NCBI GenBank assembly: GCA_002402045.2
Contig: NVUX02000074.1
Span: forward strand, 62,001 to 126,000
DNA from: Paracoccaceae bacterium
GTDB lineage: Bacteria; Pseudomonadota; Alphaproteobacteria; Rhodobacterales; Rhodobacteraceae
Length of the DNA stretch: 64,000 nucleotides
Direction: 5' to 3'
Shown here: positions 19,925 through 29,148 of the stretch, in pieces
How the letters are laid out: each line of letters begins with the position of its first letter
Numbering within the stretch: position 1 is the first letter of the stretch
Position numbers and translations under genes: made by a program
Notes under the pieces: model-generated
Told to the model about the DNA's origin: nothing
The model's database searches: none
Seen by the model: the letters and a program-made list of their open reading frames with translations, nothing else

Positions 19925-20824
19925 TTACACCAAAATCATCGAAGCAAGCTTGCGGCGGCCTTTATGGGCAAGGTCTGATTGCGGGCCAAGGCTCTCGATT
20001 ATTTTGAGAAGCTGGGTTTTGGCCGCGCCGTCATTCCACTCACGATCGCGCTTGAAAAGCTCAAGCAGCTCGTCAATGGCCGCCTCGTTATCGCCTTCGG
20101 CAGCCAGTGTTGTGGCAAGGTCCAGCCGGGATTGGTGGTCATCGGGGTTAGCCTCAACAGCGGTGCGTAGCTCGGCTGTTTCACCCGCCTCGGCCGCGGC
20201 TTCGGCAAGCTCAATCTGGGCGCGGGCGGCGGCGATAGCTGGGTCATTAACGGCCGCTTCCGGCACCAGCGCCAGCACCTCGCGGGCGCGGCTAACTTCG
20301 CCCAAAGCCAAATAGCTGCGCATCAGGCCAGACAGCGCTTTTACATTGCCGTCGTCCTCGCCAATAACGGCGGTAAAAGTCTCGGCCGCGTCATGCGCCT
20401 CGCCTGACTCCAGCATCAGCTCAGCCGCTTCAATGGCTTCATCAAGGCCTGAATCCTCATCGCCACCCAGCGTGATCCGCTCAATAAACGCGGCAATTTC
20501 AGCGGGGCCTTGCGCGCCCTGAAACCCATCAACCGGCTTGCCGTCTTTAAAGGCATAAACCGTCGGGATAGACTGGATTTTGAGCTGGCTGGCGATGGCC
20601 TGATTTTCATCAATGTTAATTTTCACCATCTTCACTTTGCCGCCTGCCTTTTGCACAGCGGCCTCCAGCGCGGGCCCGAGTGATTTGCAGGGGCCACACC
20701 ACGGCGCCCAGAAATCAACAATCACCGGCACGTCTTTAGAGGCCGTGATCACATCCGCCTCAAACTGGGCTTCAGTAATCTCTTTAACGAGGTCTTGGGT
20801 TGCGTTCAGTTTCATGGTGAACAT
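19925..20824 (-). CDS. Thioredoxin-domain/TPR co-chaperone (YbbN/CnoX-like)
   Basis: VIVDFWAPWCGPCKSLGPALE followed by alpha-helical repeat region; start MFTMKLNATQ. Confidence 0.85.
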   Translation of the reverse strand: MFTMKLNATQDLVKEITEAQFEADVITASKDVPVIVDFWAPWCGPCKSLGPALEAAVQKAGGKVKMVKINIDENQAIASQLKIQSIPTVYAFKDGKPVDGFQGAQGPAEIAAFIERITLGGDEDSGLDEAIEAAELMLESGEAHDAAETFTAVIGEDDGNVKALSGLMRSYLALGEVSRAREVLALVPEAAVNDPAIAAARAQIELAEAAAEAGETAELRTAVEANPDDHQSRLDLATTLAAEGDNEAAIDELLELFKRDREWNDGAAKTQLLKIIESLGPQSDLAHKGRRKLASMILV

Positions 20825-21103
20825 CCTTTGAATATGGGTTGGGCCATATTTGGGCCTAGCGAGCCGAATATTCAAGCGGGGAAAGCGAATGCGCTTATAA
20901 TTCCCCATCCGTATTATTTACCGAGGCGCGAAAGCCAAGGCGTGTTGCATATGTGAGTGCGCAAACAGGCGCGGCCTAGCCTTTCGATTTCATACCAAAA
21001 TACCCGCTATGCGGTATTAATTACATCCTAGGGTAATGATATGTTGATTGCGCGCAGAAAATTGTTAATATAACGACATTTAAATCTAACGAGGAAAATA
21101 ATA

Positions 21104-21529
21104 ATGTCATTTATGGATTCAATTAAAACTTGCTTTGGCAAATATACAACTTTCGCGGGGCGGGCTTCCCGGTCCGAATTCTGGTTCTTTATGCTATTTA
21201 TCTGGCTTGGCATTATGGTGTGCTATGGCTTGATCTTCATGATGTTTGATACAGATGCTATGATCCAAGCCGCAGAAGGCGGAATGATCGGCTCCGGACC
21301 GGCCTTCGGTTTTCCGATCATCCCGGGCATTTTGCTGCTTGTCTTTATTTTGGCAACATTCCTGCCCAACCTATCTGTGATGGTGCGGCGGCTGCATGAT
21401 ACAGGCCACTCTGGCTGGTGGTATTGGGTGGCGCTAATTCCGCTAATCGGCGGCATTATACTGCTGGTGTTCTTTGTGAGCAAAGGGACCGACGGCGACA
21501 ATGATTTTGGCGATGATCCACTGGCGTAA
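21104..21529 (+). CDS. DUF805 family membrane protein
   Basis: FAGRASRSEFWFFMLF; VRRLHDTGHSGWWYWVALIPLIGGIILLVFFVSKGTDGDNDFG. Confidence 0.88.
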   Translation: MSFMDSIKTCFGKYTTFAGRASRSEFWFFMLFIWLGIMVCYGLIFMMFDTDAMIQAAEGGMIGSGPAFGFPIIPGILLLVFILATFLPNLSVMVRRLHDTGHSGWWYWVALIPLIGGIILLVFFVSKGTDGDNDFGDDPLA

Positions 21530-21550
21530 GCGCCAAACCATAGCTTTTAA

Positions 21551-21576
21551 AACGCGCCGTTTGTGGCGCGTTTTTT
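21551..21576 (+). terminator. Rho-independent terminator AACGCGCC-GTTTGT-GGCGCGTT-TTTT
   Basis: 8-bp perfect stem followed by T-run, just after DUF805 gene. Confidence 0.85.
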
Positions 21577-22912
21577 ATGCCCAGTGTGCCGGGGATGACC
21601 CAAGTGCCGCGGCGGGGTGTTCCCAATACATCGGGCAGCCCTCGATTTTGAGCGCGGGATGAAGGCGGCGGGCCGTGCCCCATGGCGTCGTCTCTATCTC
21701 TGGATTAAAATCTGGTTCAATGGGCTTCAGGGGCAGGTCACCACGCTCAGCTTGCTCATGTTGCATCAGCATCACCGCTGTTCGAGCCAATGAAAGCCTA
21801 GCGTTTTTCGCGGTGCCTTTGGTGGCTGCCGATAGCGAATTTATGATGGCCGCGGCCATCAAATATCCTGTGGCATGGTCAAGCGCCTGCACGGGCAGCG
21901 GCGTCGGGGCGGTTGCTTTTGCCCAATGCATCCCGCTTTCTGCAATGCCGCAGGCCATTTGCACAAGGCTGTCAAAGCCGCGCCGCGTGGCCCATGGCCC
22001 TGTCCAGCCATAGGCGTTTAGCGAGGCCTCAATAAGGTTTGGGTTGAGCGATTGCCGCTCGGTCAGCCCATATCCAAGCCCCTCAAGGGCGCCGTTTCGG
22101 TAGCCATGCACCAAAATATCGGCTTCCGATAGCAGGGCTTCAAAGGTAGCGCGATCCTTTGGGTGCGTCAGGTCCAGCCGCGTGCAGCGCTTGCCCAAGG
22201 TCACATCCGGAATTACGTTTGGCTCCTCCCACTCAGGCGGATCAATGCGCAGCACTTGCGCGCCAAACCCTGCCAAGGTGCGGGTGGCAACGGGGCCTGC
22301 CAGCACGCGGGTTAGGTCGAGCACCTTTAGGCCATTTAGCGGCCTTTTAGGCGTAGCAGCCCAGCTTTTAGGCTTGGTTTTGCGGGATGAAAACCAGTTT
22401 ATCAGCGGCTCTTGGGCCACGGCCAGCCCTTGCGGGTGTGTTGCCCATTCGGCGGCCGTGCGCATTTTTGCGGCCACGCCGCCCGCCAGTGTAATCGCGG
22501 TTTCCAGCTCTTCCGCCCGCCAGCTAAGCGCGGCTTGCGCCACAGCCTCGCGCTTGGGGGCTGCATTAAGCACCGAAAGCGCGGCAGCGCGGTGATGGGG
22601 CTGATTTGTGTGCAACCTTATCCAGCCATCTTTGCAGGGGTAAAGCCCTGCGACGGCATCCCAAAGCGGCGGCATTTCCCAGCCGATGGGCTGAATAGAG
22701 ACGCCATACCAGCGTGAAGCCAGCACGCGATTAACCTGCACTTCAGGATGTTGCGCGAGCCCTTGGGCTTCCAGCAACCCCGCCAAGGCCTGCCCGACAG
22801 CGCCATAAGCGGCGACGGCCAAGTTGGTAACTTGAAAGCGCGAGGAAAGCGCGCCTTCTCCACTGATTTGGAAATCACGCGTTAGCCCGAGGCTGGCGAA
22901 AACCTCATCCAT
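21575..22912 (-). CDS. CoA-transferase family III (CaiB/BaiF-like)
   Basis: LNGLKVLDLTRVLAGPVATRTLAGFGAQVLRIDPPEW; DLTHPKDRATFEALLSEADILVHGYRNGAL. Confidence 0.85.
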   Translation of the reverse strand: MDEVFASLGLTRDFQISGEGALSSRFQVTNLAVAAYGAVGQALAGLLEAQGLAQHPEVQVNRVLASRWYGVSIQPIGWEMPPLWDAVAGLYPCKDGWIRLHTNQPHHRAAALSVLNAAPKREAVAQAALSWRAEELETAITLAGGVAAKMRTAAEWATHPQGLAVAQEPLINWFSSRKTKPKSWAATPKRPLNGLKVLDLTRVLAGPVATRTLAGFGAQVLRIDPPEWEEPNVIPDVTLGKRCTRLDLTHPKDRATFEALLSEADILVHGYRNGALEGLGYGLTERQSLNPNLIEASLNAYGWTGPWATRRGFDSLVQMACGIAESGMHWAKATAPTPLPVQALDHATGYLMAAAIINSLSAATKGTAKNARLSLARTAVMLMQHEQAERGDLPLKPIEPDFNPEIETTPWGTARRLHPALKIEGCPMYWEHPAAALGSSPAHWA

Positions 22913-24283
22913 TCAATAGCTGTATTCCTGATACACCCGCTTAATATCTCCACCCCACTCACAATTATAAAGTCGCTCCAGCTTTTTGGCGGGCGAATAC
23001 CCACGGCTCAGAATTTCTTGCAAGGCGTTCAGGAAATGGGTTTCATCCGGAATTAACCCGCCCGCGCCTGGCTTGGCCCGCGCCTTTAGGCCCGCATGCG
23101 AGATTGAAACCAGTTCCTTGGCTATATCCAGCACTTCAATGCCGTTGATGCGCGCCTGCAGGCCATCTTTGGCCACATCCAGCCTGAGTTGCTCGCGCTC
23201 TTCAGCTGTCCAATCCTTGCAAACATCCCATGCGGCATCCAGCGAGGATTGGTCATAAAGCAGACCTACCCAAAAGGCGGGCAGCGCACAGATTTTGCGC
23301 CATGGCCCGCCATCGGCCCCGCGCATTTCAAGGTATTGCTTAATGCGCGCCTCGGGGAAGGCGGTGGTGAGGTGGTCTGCCCAGTCGCTCATCGTGGCCA
23401 TTTCGCCGGGCAATGCTGGCAGCTTACCCTGCATGAAATCGCGGAATGACATGCCCAGCGCGTTGATATATTTACCATCGCGGTAAACAAAATACATCGG
23501 CACATCCAGCACATATTGCACATAGGCCTCAAAGCCAAAACCTGTTTCAAACACGAAGGGCAGCATGCCGGTGCGGGCTTTATCGGTGTCTTGCCAAATG
23601 CGGGCGCGCCAGCTTTGGTAGCCCGTCAGCTTGCCCTCAAAAAATGGCGAGTTGGCAAAAAGCGCGGTGGCAAACGGCTGCAAAGCCAGCCCTACGCGCA
23701 GCTTTTGTGCCATATCTGCCTCGGATGAAAAATCGAGATTCACTTGAATGGTTGTGGTGCGATACATCATCTGCGTGCCGTGGCTGCCGACGGTTTTCAT
23801 ATGCGGCGTCATCAGCTTATAACGCCCCTTGGGCATCATCGGCATTTCGTCTTCTGTCCACTCCGGCGCGGCCCCCATGCCGAAAAACCGCATGCCAAGC
23901 GCGTCAGAAATGTCCTTAACCTCGCGCAGGTGCACGTTCACCTCGTCACATGTCTGGTGGATGCTCTCTAGCGGCGCACCCGAAAGCTCCAGCTGCCCGC
24001 CGGGTTCCAGCGATACATTTGCGCCGTCTTTTTCCAAGCCAATCAGATAGCCGGCTTCCAGCACCGGCTTCCAGTTATACTTGTCTCGCAACCCTTCCAG
24101 CAGCGCTTTTATCGAGCGCTCGCCATCATAGGGGATAGGCTTTTGCGTATCTATACAATAGCCGAATTTTTCGTGCTCAGTACCAATGCGCCAATCTTCT
24201 TTAGGCTTGCAGCCCGCGGCCATATATTCGGCCAGCTGGCTATGGTGTTCAATCGGCCCGCCGCCGCTTTGTGGAATGGACAT
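22913..24283 (-). CDS. gshA: Glutamate-cysteine ligase (plant/alphaproteobacterial type)
   Basis: RIGTEHEKFGY; VSLEPGGQLELSGAPLESIHQTCDE; MMYRTTTIQVNLDFSSE. Confidence 0.9.
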   Translation of the reverse strand: MSIPQSGGGPIEHHSQLAEYMAAGCKPKEDWRIGTEHEKFGYCIDTQKPIPYDGERSIKALLEGLRDKYNWKPVLEAGYLIGLEKDGANVSLEPGGQLELSGAPLESIHQTCDEVNVHLREVKDISDALGMRFFGMGAAPEWTEDEMPMMPKGRYKLMTPHMKTVGSHGTQMMYRTTTIQVNLDFSSEADMAQKLRVGLALQPFATALFANSPFFEGKLTGYQSWRARIWQDTDKARTGMLPFVFETGFGFEAYVQYVLDVPMYFVYRDGKYINALGMSFRDFMQGKLPALPGEMATMSDWADHLTTAFPEARIKQYLEMRGADGGPWRKICALPAFWVGLLYDQSSLDAAWDVCKDWTAEEREQLRLDVAKDGLQARINGIEVLDIAKELVSISHAGLKARAKPGAGGLIPDETHFLNALQEILSRGYSPAKKLERLYNCEWGGDIKRVYQEYSY

Positions 24284-24364
24284 TGGCTTCCCCTTTTATC
24301 TTGTTCCTCAAGAGTTAGGTGCGACAGCTTGTCCATGCAAGGCAGAAATTGAACACATCACAAA

Positions 24365-24880
24365 TCATTGTGGCCGCTGCCAAACAATATGCATCACATT
24401 TCGGTCGGCATTCAGGGCTTTATTTAGCCGCTCAAGGCTTAGCCCCGGCAAGGCCGAAAACGCGTGCAGCAGGTGGTCGGCCCCTTTGGCGTTAAACGGA
24501 ATAATCAGCGGGGCTTGCTCGGGTGCATAAAGCACCCAATTATAACTGCCTGATTTACTAGGCGAAATCACGATTTTACTCAGCGCTTCAAGGCTCACAT
24601 CTCCGCCCATACGTGGGGCAAAATAAACAATATTACGCTCGCGCACTTCAACAATGCCCGCGGCCTGTCCGCCCCGCCGCAGCTTTAGCCGGATTAACGC
24701 GAAATAGAGCAGCGGCGCGGCAAACAGTGCCAAAGCGATGCCCATGCCGATGTAAAAATAGCTCGGGCGAGTCACGCCAAGCCAAACCCAATAGACCGCC
24801 AAGGGCAGGATGGCGGCCAAAAACACAGGCTCCAGCCAGCGTTTCACCTCCTGCACAGCGTCTTCCCTAAAAACACTCAT
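24365..24880 (-). CDS. Hypothetical protein with two N-terminal TM segments
   Basis: 171-aa ORF with ATGA overlap with upstream gene. Confidence 0.6.
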   Translation of the reverse strand: MSVFREDAVQEVKRWLEPVFLAAILPLAVYWVWLGVTRPSYFYIGMGIALALFAAPLLYFALIRLKLRRGGQAAGIVEVRERNIVYFAPRMGGDVSLEALSKIVISPSKSGSYNWVLYAPEQAPLIIPFNAKGADHLLHAFSALPGLSLERLNKALNADRNVMHIVWQRPQ

Positions 24881-25725
24881 GCCTTGCCTCCAAATAGCAC
24901 AATCTGGTATTTGCCGATTTCGCTAAAGCCAACGGCGCGGTAAGCTTTGCTCGCGGTTTCCGACGCCGAAAACAAAATGGCATTTTCCACGCCGGCCGCA
25001 AAAGCCTCGTCTAAATGCGCCGCCACAGCGCGGCGTGCAAAGCCGTTTCCGCGCCCACAGAGCGGTGTATACACGCCGCCTATCTGCACCGCATCCGGCA
25101 TATATGCATTGAAATTGGTTTGCGCAACAACCGTGCCAGCTTTAAGTAAAAGCCGCTGCCGCCCGTGCGCAATGGTTTGTTTGGCGGCTGCATACGTCTC
25201 GTCGTGGCTCTCTTGGCTGTCATCTGTGCCCAACACTTCTACATTATAGGCATGGTTCCATTCTGCCAACAAAGGCAGGTCGTCCATTGTGGAGGGCCGC
25301 AGGGCAAAGCCTTGCATATCCTGCCGCTTCAAGCCTTCCCGTTTCAGCAAAAACAGCGGCTCGATATCGTTCATTTTTGTCGGTGCATCCGCCATGCCAA
25401 AGCCAGCCACTATGGCCGCCACGATTTCAGGCGCGCCGGTGGTTACGGTCGGCGTAAAGCCCGCAGGCAGTGCCGCGCGCATATGCGCAACAAACGCGGC
25501 AAAACCGTGCTCGGCCTGAAGCATCACCGCGCCCCCGTTGCCAACCCCGCCAATGCCGGAAATCCCGCTATTTTCGCGAATAAAATACCGCATCCCGTAG
25601 GGGGCTTCGGTATTGCCGATGCCAAAATCCCGCAGATTACCGCGCATAAACATGCTGGTCGCAAAGTGCTTCGCGAGATAGTCCTCGATCAACGCTTCGT
25701 CGCCTTGCACGGCTTCGCGGATCAT
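24877..25725 (-). CDS. GNAT-family N-acetyltransferase
   Basis: C-terminal QIGGVYTPLCGRGNGFARRAVAAHLDEAF acetyl-CoA-binding motif; start MIREAVQGDEAL. Confidence 0.8.
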   Translation of the reverse strand: MIREAVQGDEALIEDYLAKHFATSMFMRGNLRDFGIGNTEAPYGMRYFIRENSGISGIGGVGNGGAVMLQAEHGFAAFVAHMRAALPAGFTPTVTTGAPEIVAAIVAGFGMADAPTKMNDIEPLFLLKREGLKRQDMQGFALRPSTMDDLPLLAEWNHAYNVEVLGTDDSQESHDETYAAAKQTIAHGRQRLLLKAGTVVAQTNFNAYMPDAVQIGGVYTPLCGRGNGFARRAVAAHLDEAFAAGVENAILFSASETASKAYRAVGFSEIGKYQIVLFGGKA

Positions 25726-26444
25726 TTCCAGTCTCCGAGCGCGATTTGCCACGCCGTTATGGCTGCCACCGCTGCCGTATCTGCCCGCAAAATGCGTGGC
25801 CCGAGGGTAACGCTGACCACAGCTTCCAGCCCGCGCAGCGCGCTTACTTCATCAGCTGAAAACCCACCTTCAGGCCCGATTAAAATCGCCCAAGGCCCGG
25901 AGCTCTGCGCCGCCAAGGCCGCCGCCACCGGAAGGGCCTCGCGGCCTTCGTCGCAAAACATCAGCTTGCGGCCCGCAGGCCAGTTTTTCAGCATCTCCAA
26001 GAGCTTAACCGGATCCAAAACTTTCGGCACAAAGGTCGCCCCGCATTGCTCGGCGGCCTCAATCGCATGGGTCTCCATCCGGCCCACATTTATCCGCTCA
26101 TTGGTAAAATCGGTAACTACGGGCTGCACTTGGCGCACCCCCAACTCCACCGCTTTTTCCACAATAAACGCCGCGCGCGCTTTTTTGATTGGCGCAAAAA
26201 GCAGCCACAAATCGGGCGGAGAAACCTGCGGCCGCACGGCTTCTTTGCAGACCAGCAACCCGTTCCGCTTATTGGCCTTGGCCACCTCGGCAACCCACTC
26301 GCCGTTAGCCCCGTCAAACACCCGTAGCGTGTCGCCAACCCTCCGGCGCATCACGCCAAACAGGTAATTGCTCTGGGCGTTATCCAATGGCAAAACGGTC
26401 TCAGAGGCCAGCGGACCCTCAACATATAACCGAATATCAGCCAT
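25722..26444 (-). CDS. rsmE: 16S rRNA (uracil1498-N3)-methyltransferase
   Basis: LIGPEGGFSADEV; LGPRILRADTAAVAAITAWQ. Confidence 0.9.
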   Translation of the reverse strand: MADIRLYVEGPLASETVLPLDNAQSNYLFGVMRRRVGDTLRVFDGANGEWVAEVAKANKRNGLLVCKEAVRPQVSPPDLWLLFAPIKKARAAFIVEKAVELGVRQVQPVVTDFTNERINVGRMETHAIEAAEQCGATFVPKVLDPVKLLEMLKNWPAGRKLMFCDEGREALPVAAALAAQSSGPWAILIGPEGGFSADEVSALRGLEAVVSVTLGPRILRADTAAVAAITAWQIALGDWK

Positions 26445-27092
26445 TTAGTCCAACGGCTCAAAATTGCCGGTGGTGGCATTATACGCCATCAAAACACCAT
26501 CCCCGATGGAGTGCCACAGCCCGTGCAGGCTAAGCTGCCCACTGGCGATGGCCTCCTGAATAAAGGGAAACTCCAAAAGGTTTTCTATGGCCACTATAAC
26601 CGACGTAAGCTCTAGCGCCGTGATCCGCGCCGCGTCATCCTCAATGTGCTTTACCCGCTCATAGCCGGGGCGCAAAATATCCATCCAGCGGTCTAGAAAT
26701 CCGGTGTTGTGTGGTGGTAAATCGCCGTGGCAGCTATCATGGCAGTGCCGCACGCCGCCACATTGCGAGTGGCCCAGCACAATAATACGCTCGACCTTTA
26801 GCGCCGTGACCGCAAATTCGATAGCCGCTGAGGTGCCGTGATGGGCGTTATCATCTGCGTAGGGTGGCACGAGGTTGGCCACATTTCTATGAATGAAAAA
26901 CTCGCCGGTTTCCGCCCCGAATATGGAGGTCACGTGCACGCGGCTATCGCAGCAGGAAATCACCATCACCTTAGGGCTTTGCCCCTCGGTTGCGAGGCGG
27001 GAATGTTGATCTTGTTTTTCTAAGAACAGCCCAGTTTTCCAGTCCCGATAACGGGTGACCAGATATTCGGGCAAAGGCGTCACATTATGCAT
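26445..27092 (-). CDS. Beta-class carbonic anhydrase
   Basis: VISCCDSRVHVTSIFGAETGEFFIHRNVANLVPPY; VLGHSQCGGVRHC. Confidence 0.92.
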   Translation of the reverse strand: MHNVTPLPEYLVTRYRDWKTGLFLEKQDQHSRLATEGQSPKVMVISCCDSRVHVTSIFGAETGEFFIHRNVANLVPPYADDNAHHGTSAAIEFAVTALKVERIIVLGHSQCGGVRHCHDSCHGDLPPHNTGFLDRWMDILRPGYERVKHIEDDAARITALELTSVIVAIENLLEFPFIQEAIASGQLSLHGLWHSIGDGVLMAYNATTGNFEPLD

Positions 27093-27152
27093 TTAGGCAC
27101 TCCTGTTCGTGGCGTCGCCACCCGTATGCCTTAATTGCGAGGGGCTGCCAAG

Positions 27153-28628
27153 CTAGAAGATGAGGGTAATGTCGTTATCCAATAAGCTCAGATCGCTGAT
27201 GCCGTGGATCTTCAGAATATCGCCATTGCCGAAATCAAGCTCCACATGGGTGCCACCATTGCCGTTATTGGCAACATTGCCTGTGCCGTAAGTGGCGAGT
27301 AGCGTGGCCACATCCATCGCGCCGCCCCCCCAGAGCGAAGAATGCAGCTCGATGGTATCGATATTGTCCTCAAAATCGCTCACGCGGTCCACAGCCCAGC
27401 CACCTTTGAACACAAACGTATCTTCGCCAGTGCCGCCAACCAGCTTGTCACGGCCCCTGCCGCCTTCCAACCGGTCATTCCCTGCGCCACCGTCAAGCTT
27501 GTCTCTGCGATTGCCGCCTCGCAAAATATCGTTGCCACCTTCACCGATCAGCATATCGTTGTTCTGGTTGCCATTGAGAATATCATTGCCTGCGCCACCG
27601 CGGATGATATCATTGCCACGCCCGCCGCGAATGACATCAGCGCCGCCACCACCCCAGAGGATGTTGTTGGCGATGTTTCCCGTAATGTCATCATTGCCGG
27701 AGCCGGAGATGAAGGTTTCGATGATCGTGTCGCGCATGATAATCATGTTGCCAACAAGACCGCCGACATCTGAGATTGACTCAGGCGTTAAATCAACCCG
27801 CATATTGGCTGAAACATTTGAGAAGTTAATTTTGTCATTTCCGCCATCGTCGATGATGGTGAAAGACGCAGACGAATCAAGGTTGCCATCATAATAGCCA
27901 CCTGCATTGGAGCCAATTCCATAGGTGGTGTCTCCTGTGCGCAGGGTGCCGACCGTGCCATACAATGTTTGCATGGCCAGAATATCGGCGATCATGGGCG
28001 TGAGCAGGTAGTTATAGGTGCCAGTGCCCGCAGTCGACTGGCTGAAATAAGACATCACTGTGGCTTGCCACGAGTCATTCAGATAGTGGTTATCGCCAGT
28101 TTGGTTCGAATCTGTGCGATAAGTTGCGGAGCCATTATAGTTTCCGGAGTGGTCAAGCCCCATGGCGTGGCCAATTTCGTGCATATATGTCTGGAAGGAA
28201 TAGCTATCGATCCCTGTGCCATAATTGGCAATCCAGTTTGTGCTGACATTAACCGAAGAGCTGTTAATGGTGCCACCATACGTGTATGAATCCGGCCCCG
28301 CACTCGCGCCGGGCGCGTTGTCATCAAACGTAATGCCTGCCGCACCCAAAACCTGATTAAAGGTAATGCCTGTGACCATGGTCCAGGCTTCAAGTGCCCA
28401 TGTGGCCAGTTGCTGGCCCGCAGCGGTAAGCGCGGTGACATTAACGGTGATAACGCGCGACGCGCCAATATTGAAGCTTGCTCCACCTAGCCAGTTATAA
28501 ACCAAAAAATTGGAAATCTCGTCATTTGTATAAGTCGGAAGAGGGGCGGCCATTGTGGCGCCATTTTGAACGTCACCAGAGGCTACATCGCCTTGGTCCA
28601 GGGTCTCGGCCACACGCATAAACGACAT
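27153..28628 (-). CDS. Serralysin-like M10 metalloprotease with RTX calcium-binding repeats
   Basis: HEIGHAMGLDHSG zinc motif; repeats GGRGNDIIRGGAGNDILNG, GGAGNDRLEGGRGRDKLVGG. Confidence 0.9.
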   Translation of the reverse strand: MSFMRVAETLDQGDVASGDVQNGATMAAPLPTYTNDEISNFLVYNWLGGASFNIGASRVITVNVTALTAAGQQLATWALEAWTMVTGITFNQVLGAAGITFDDNAPGASAGPDSYTYGGTINSSSVNVSTNWIANYGTGIDSYSFQTYMHEIGHAMGLDHSGNYNGSATYRTDSNQTGDNHYLNDSWQATVMSYFSQSTAGTGTYNYLLTPMIADILAMQTLYGTVGTLRTGDTTYGIGSNAGGYYDGNLDSSASFTIIDDGGNDKINFSNVSANMRVDLTPESISDVGGLVGNMIIMRDTIIETFISGSGNDDITGNIANNILWGGGGADVIRGGRGNDIIRGGAGNDILNGNQNNDMLIGEGGNDILRGGNRRDKLDGGAGNDRLEGGRGRDKLVGGTGEDTFVFKGGWAVDRVSDFEDNIDTIELHSSLWGGGAMDVATLLATYGTGNVANNGNGGTHVELDFGNGDILKIHGISDLSLLDNDITLIF

Positions 28629-28716
28629 AAAGGAATCCTTAAAAGGTATTGATCAATCATTAAAATATACAATACCGTGCAGGGGGCTGTCGAGAGGGTT
28701 TCCCTTAAAAAACAAC

Positions 28717-28745
28717 AAAAAACCCCTTCCGTCGCCGAAAGGGGT
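28717..28745 (-). terminator. Rho-independent terminator downstream of trxA
   Basis: Minus strand ACCCCTTTCGGCGACGGAAGGGGTTTTTT stem-loop plus T-run. Confidence 0.8.
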
Positions 28746-28767
28746 CAATTCTTTCGCTGTGTGTCGC

Positions 28768-29088
28768 TTAGATAGCGCCGTCAATCCAGCTTTTGAGCGC
28801 GGCTTTTGGCGCAGCGCCGGTTTTGTTGGCCACAACTTCGCCGTCTTTAAACAGGAAAAGCGCTGGAATGCCGCGAATGCCCATTTTCGCCGGAATGTTG
28901 GAATTTTCGTCCACATTCAGCTTTACGATTTTAACTTTGTCGCCGTATTCCTCGGAAAGCTCTTCAAGCGAAGGGCCGATCATTTTGCAGGGGCCGCACC
29001 ATTCGGCCCAGAAATCAACCACTACGGGCACGTCACTATCAAGCACATCGGCCTGAAAGCTGCTATCGGTTACTTTAAATGTTGCCAT
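28768..29088 (-). CDS. trxA: Thioredoxin
   Basis: [41 protein letters not shown]. Confidence 0.93.
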   Translation of the reverse strand: MATFKVTDSSFQADVLDSDVPVVVDFWAEWCGPCKMIGPSLEELSEEYGDKVKIVKLNVDENSNIPAKMGIRGIPALFLFKDGEVVANKTGAAPKAALKSWIDGAI

Positions 29089-29148
29089 GTCGAGGCTCCT
29101 CATATTCAAATTTCGTTATGCCTAATCTAAGTAGCCGATGCCCCGCCG

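Noticed and set aside
25165-26367. 400-aa plus-strand ORF
   Set aside because: Antisense to GNAT and rsmE genes with no recognisable domain; shadow ORF.
27440-27720. Repetitive GC-rich stretch that might suggest a tandem repeat or array
   Set aside because: Explained by RTX nonapeptide codons inside the metalloprotease gene.
28643-28657. TTGATCAA palindrome near the protease start, possible FNR-type site
   Set aside because: Lacks the TTGAT-N4-ATCAA spacing; an 8-bp palindrome is expected by chance.
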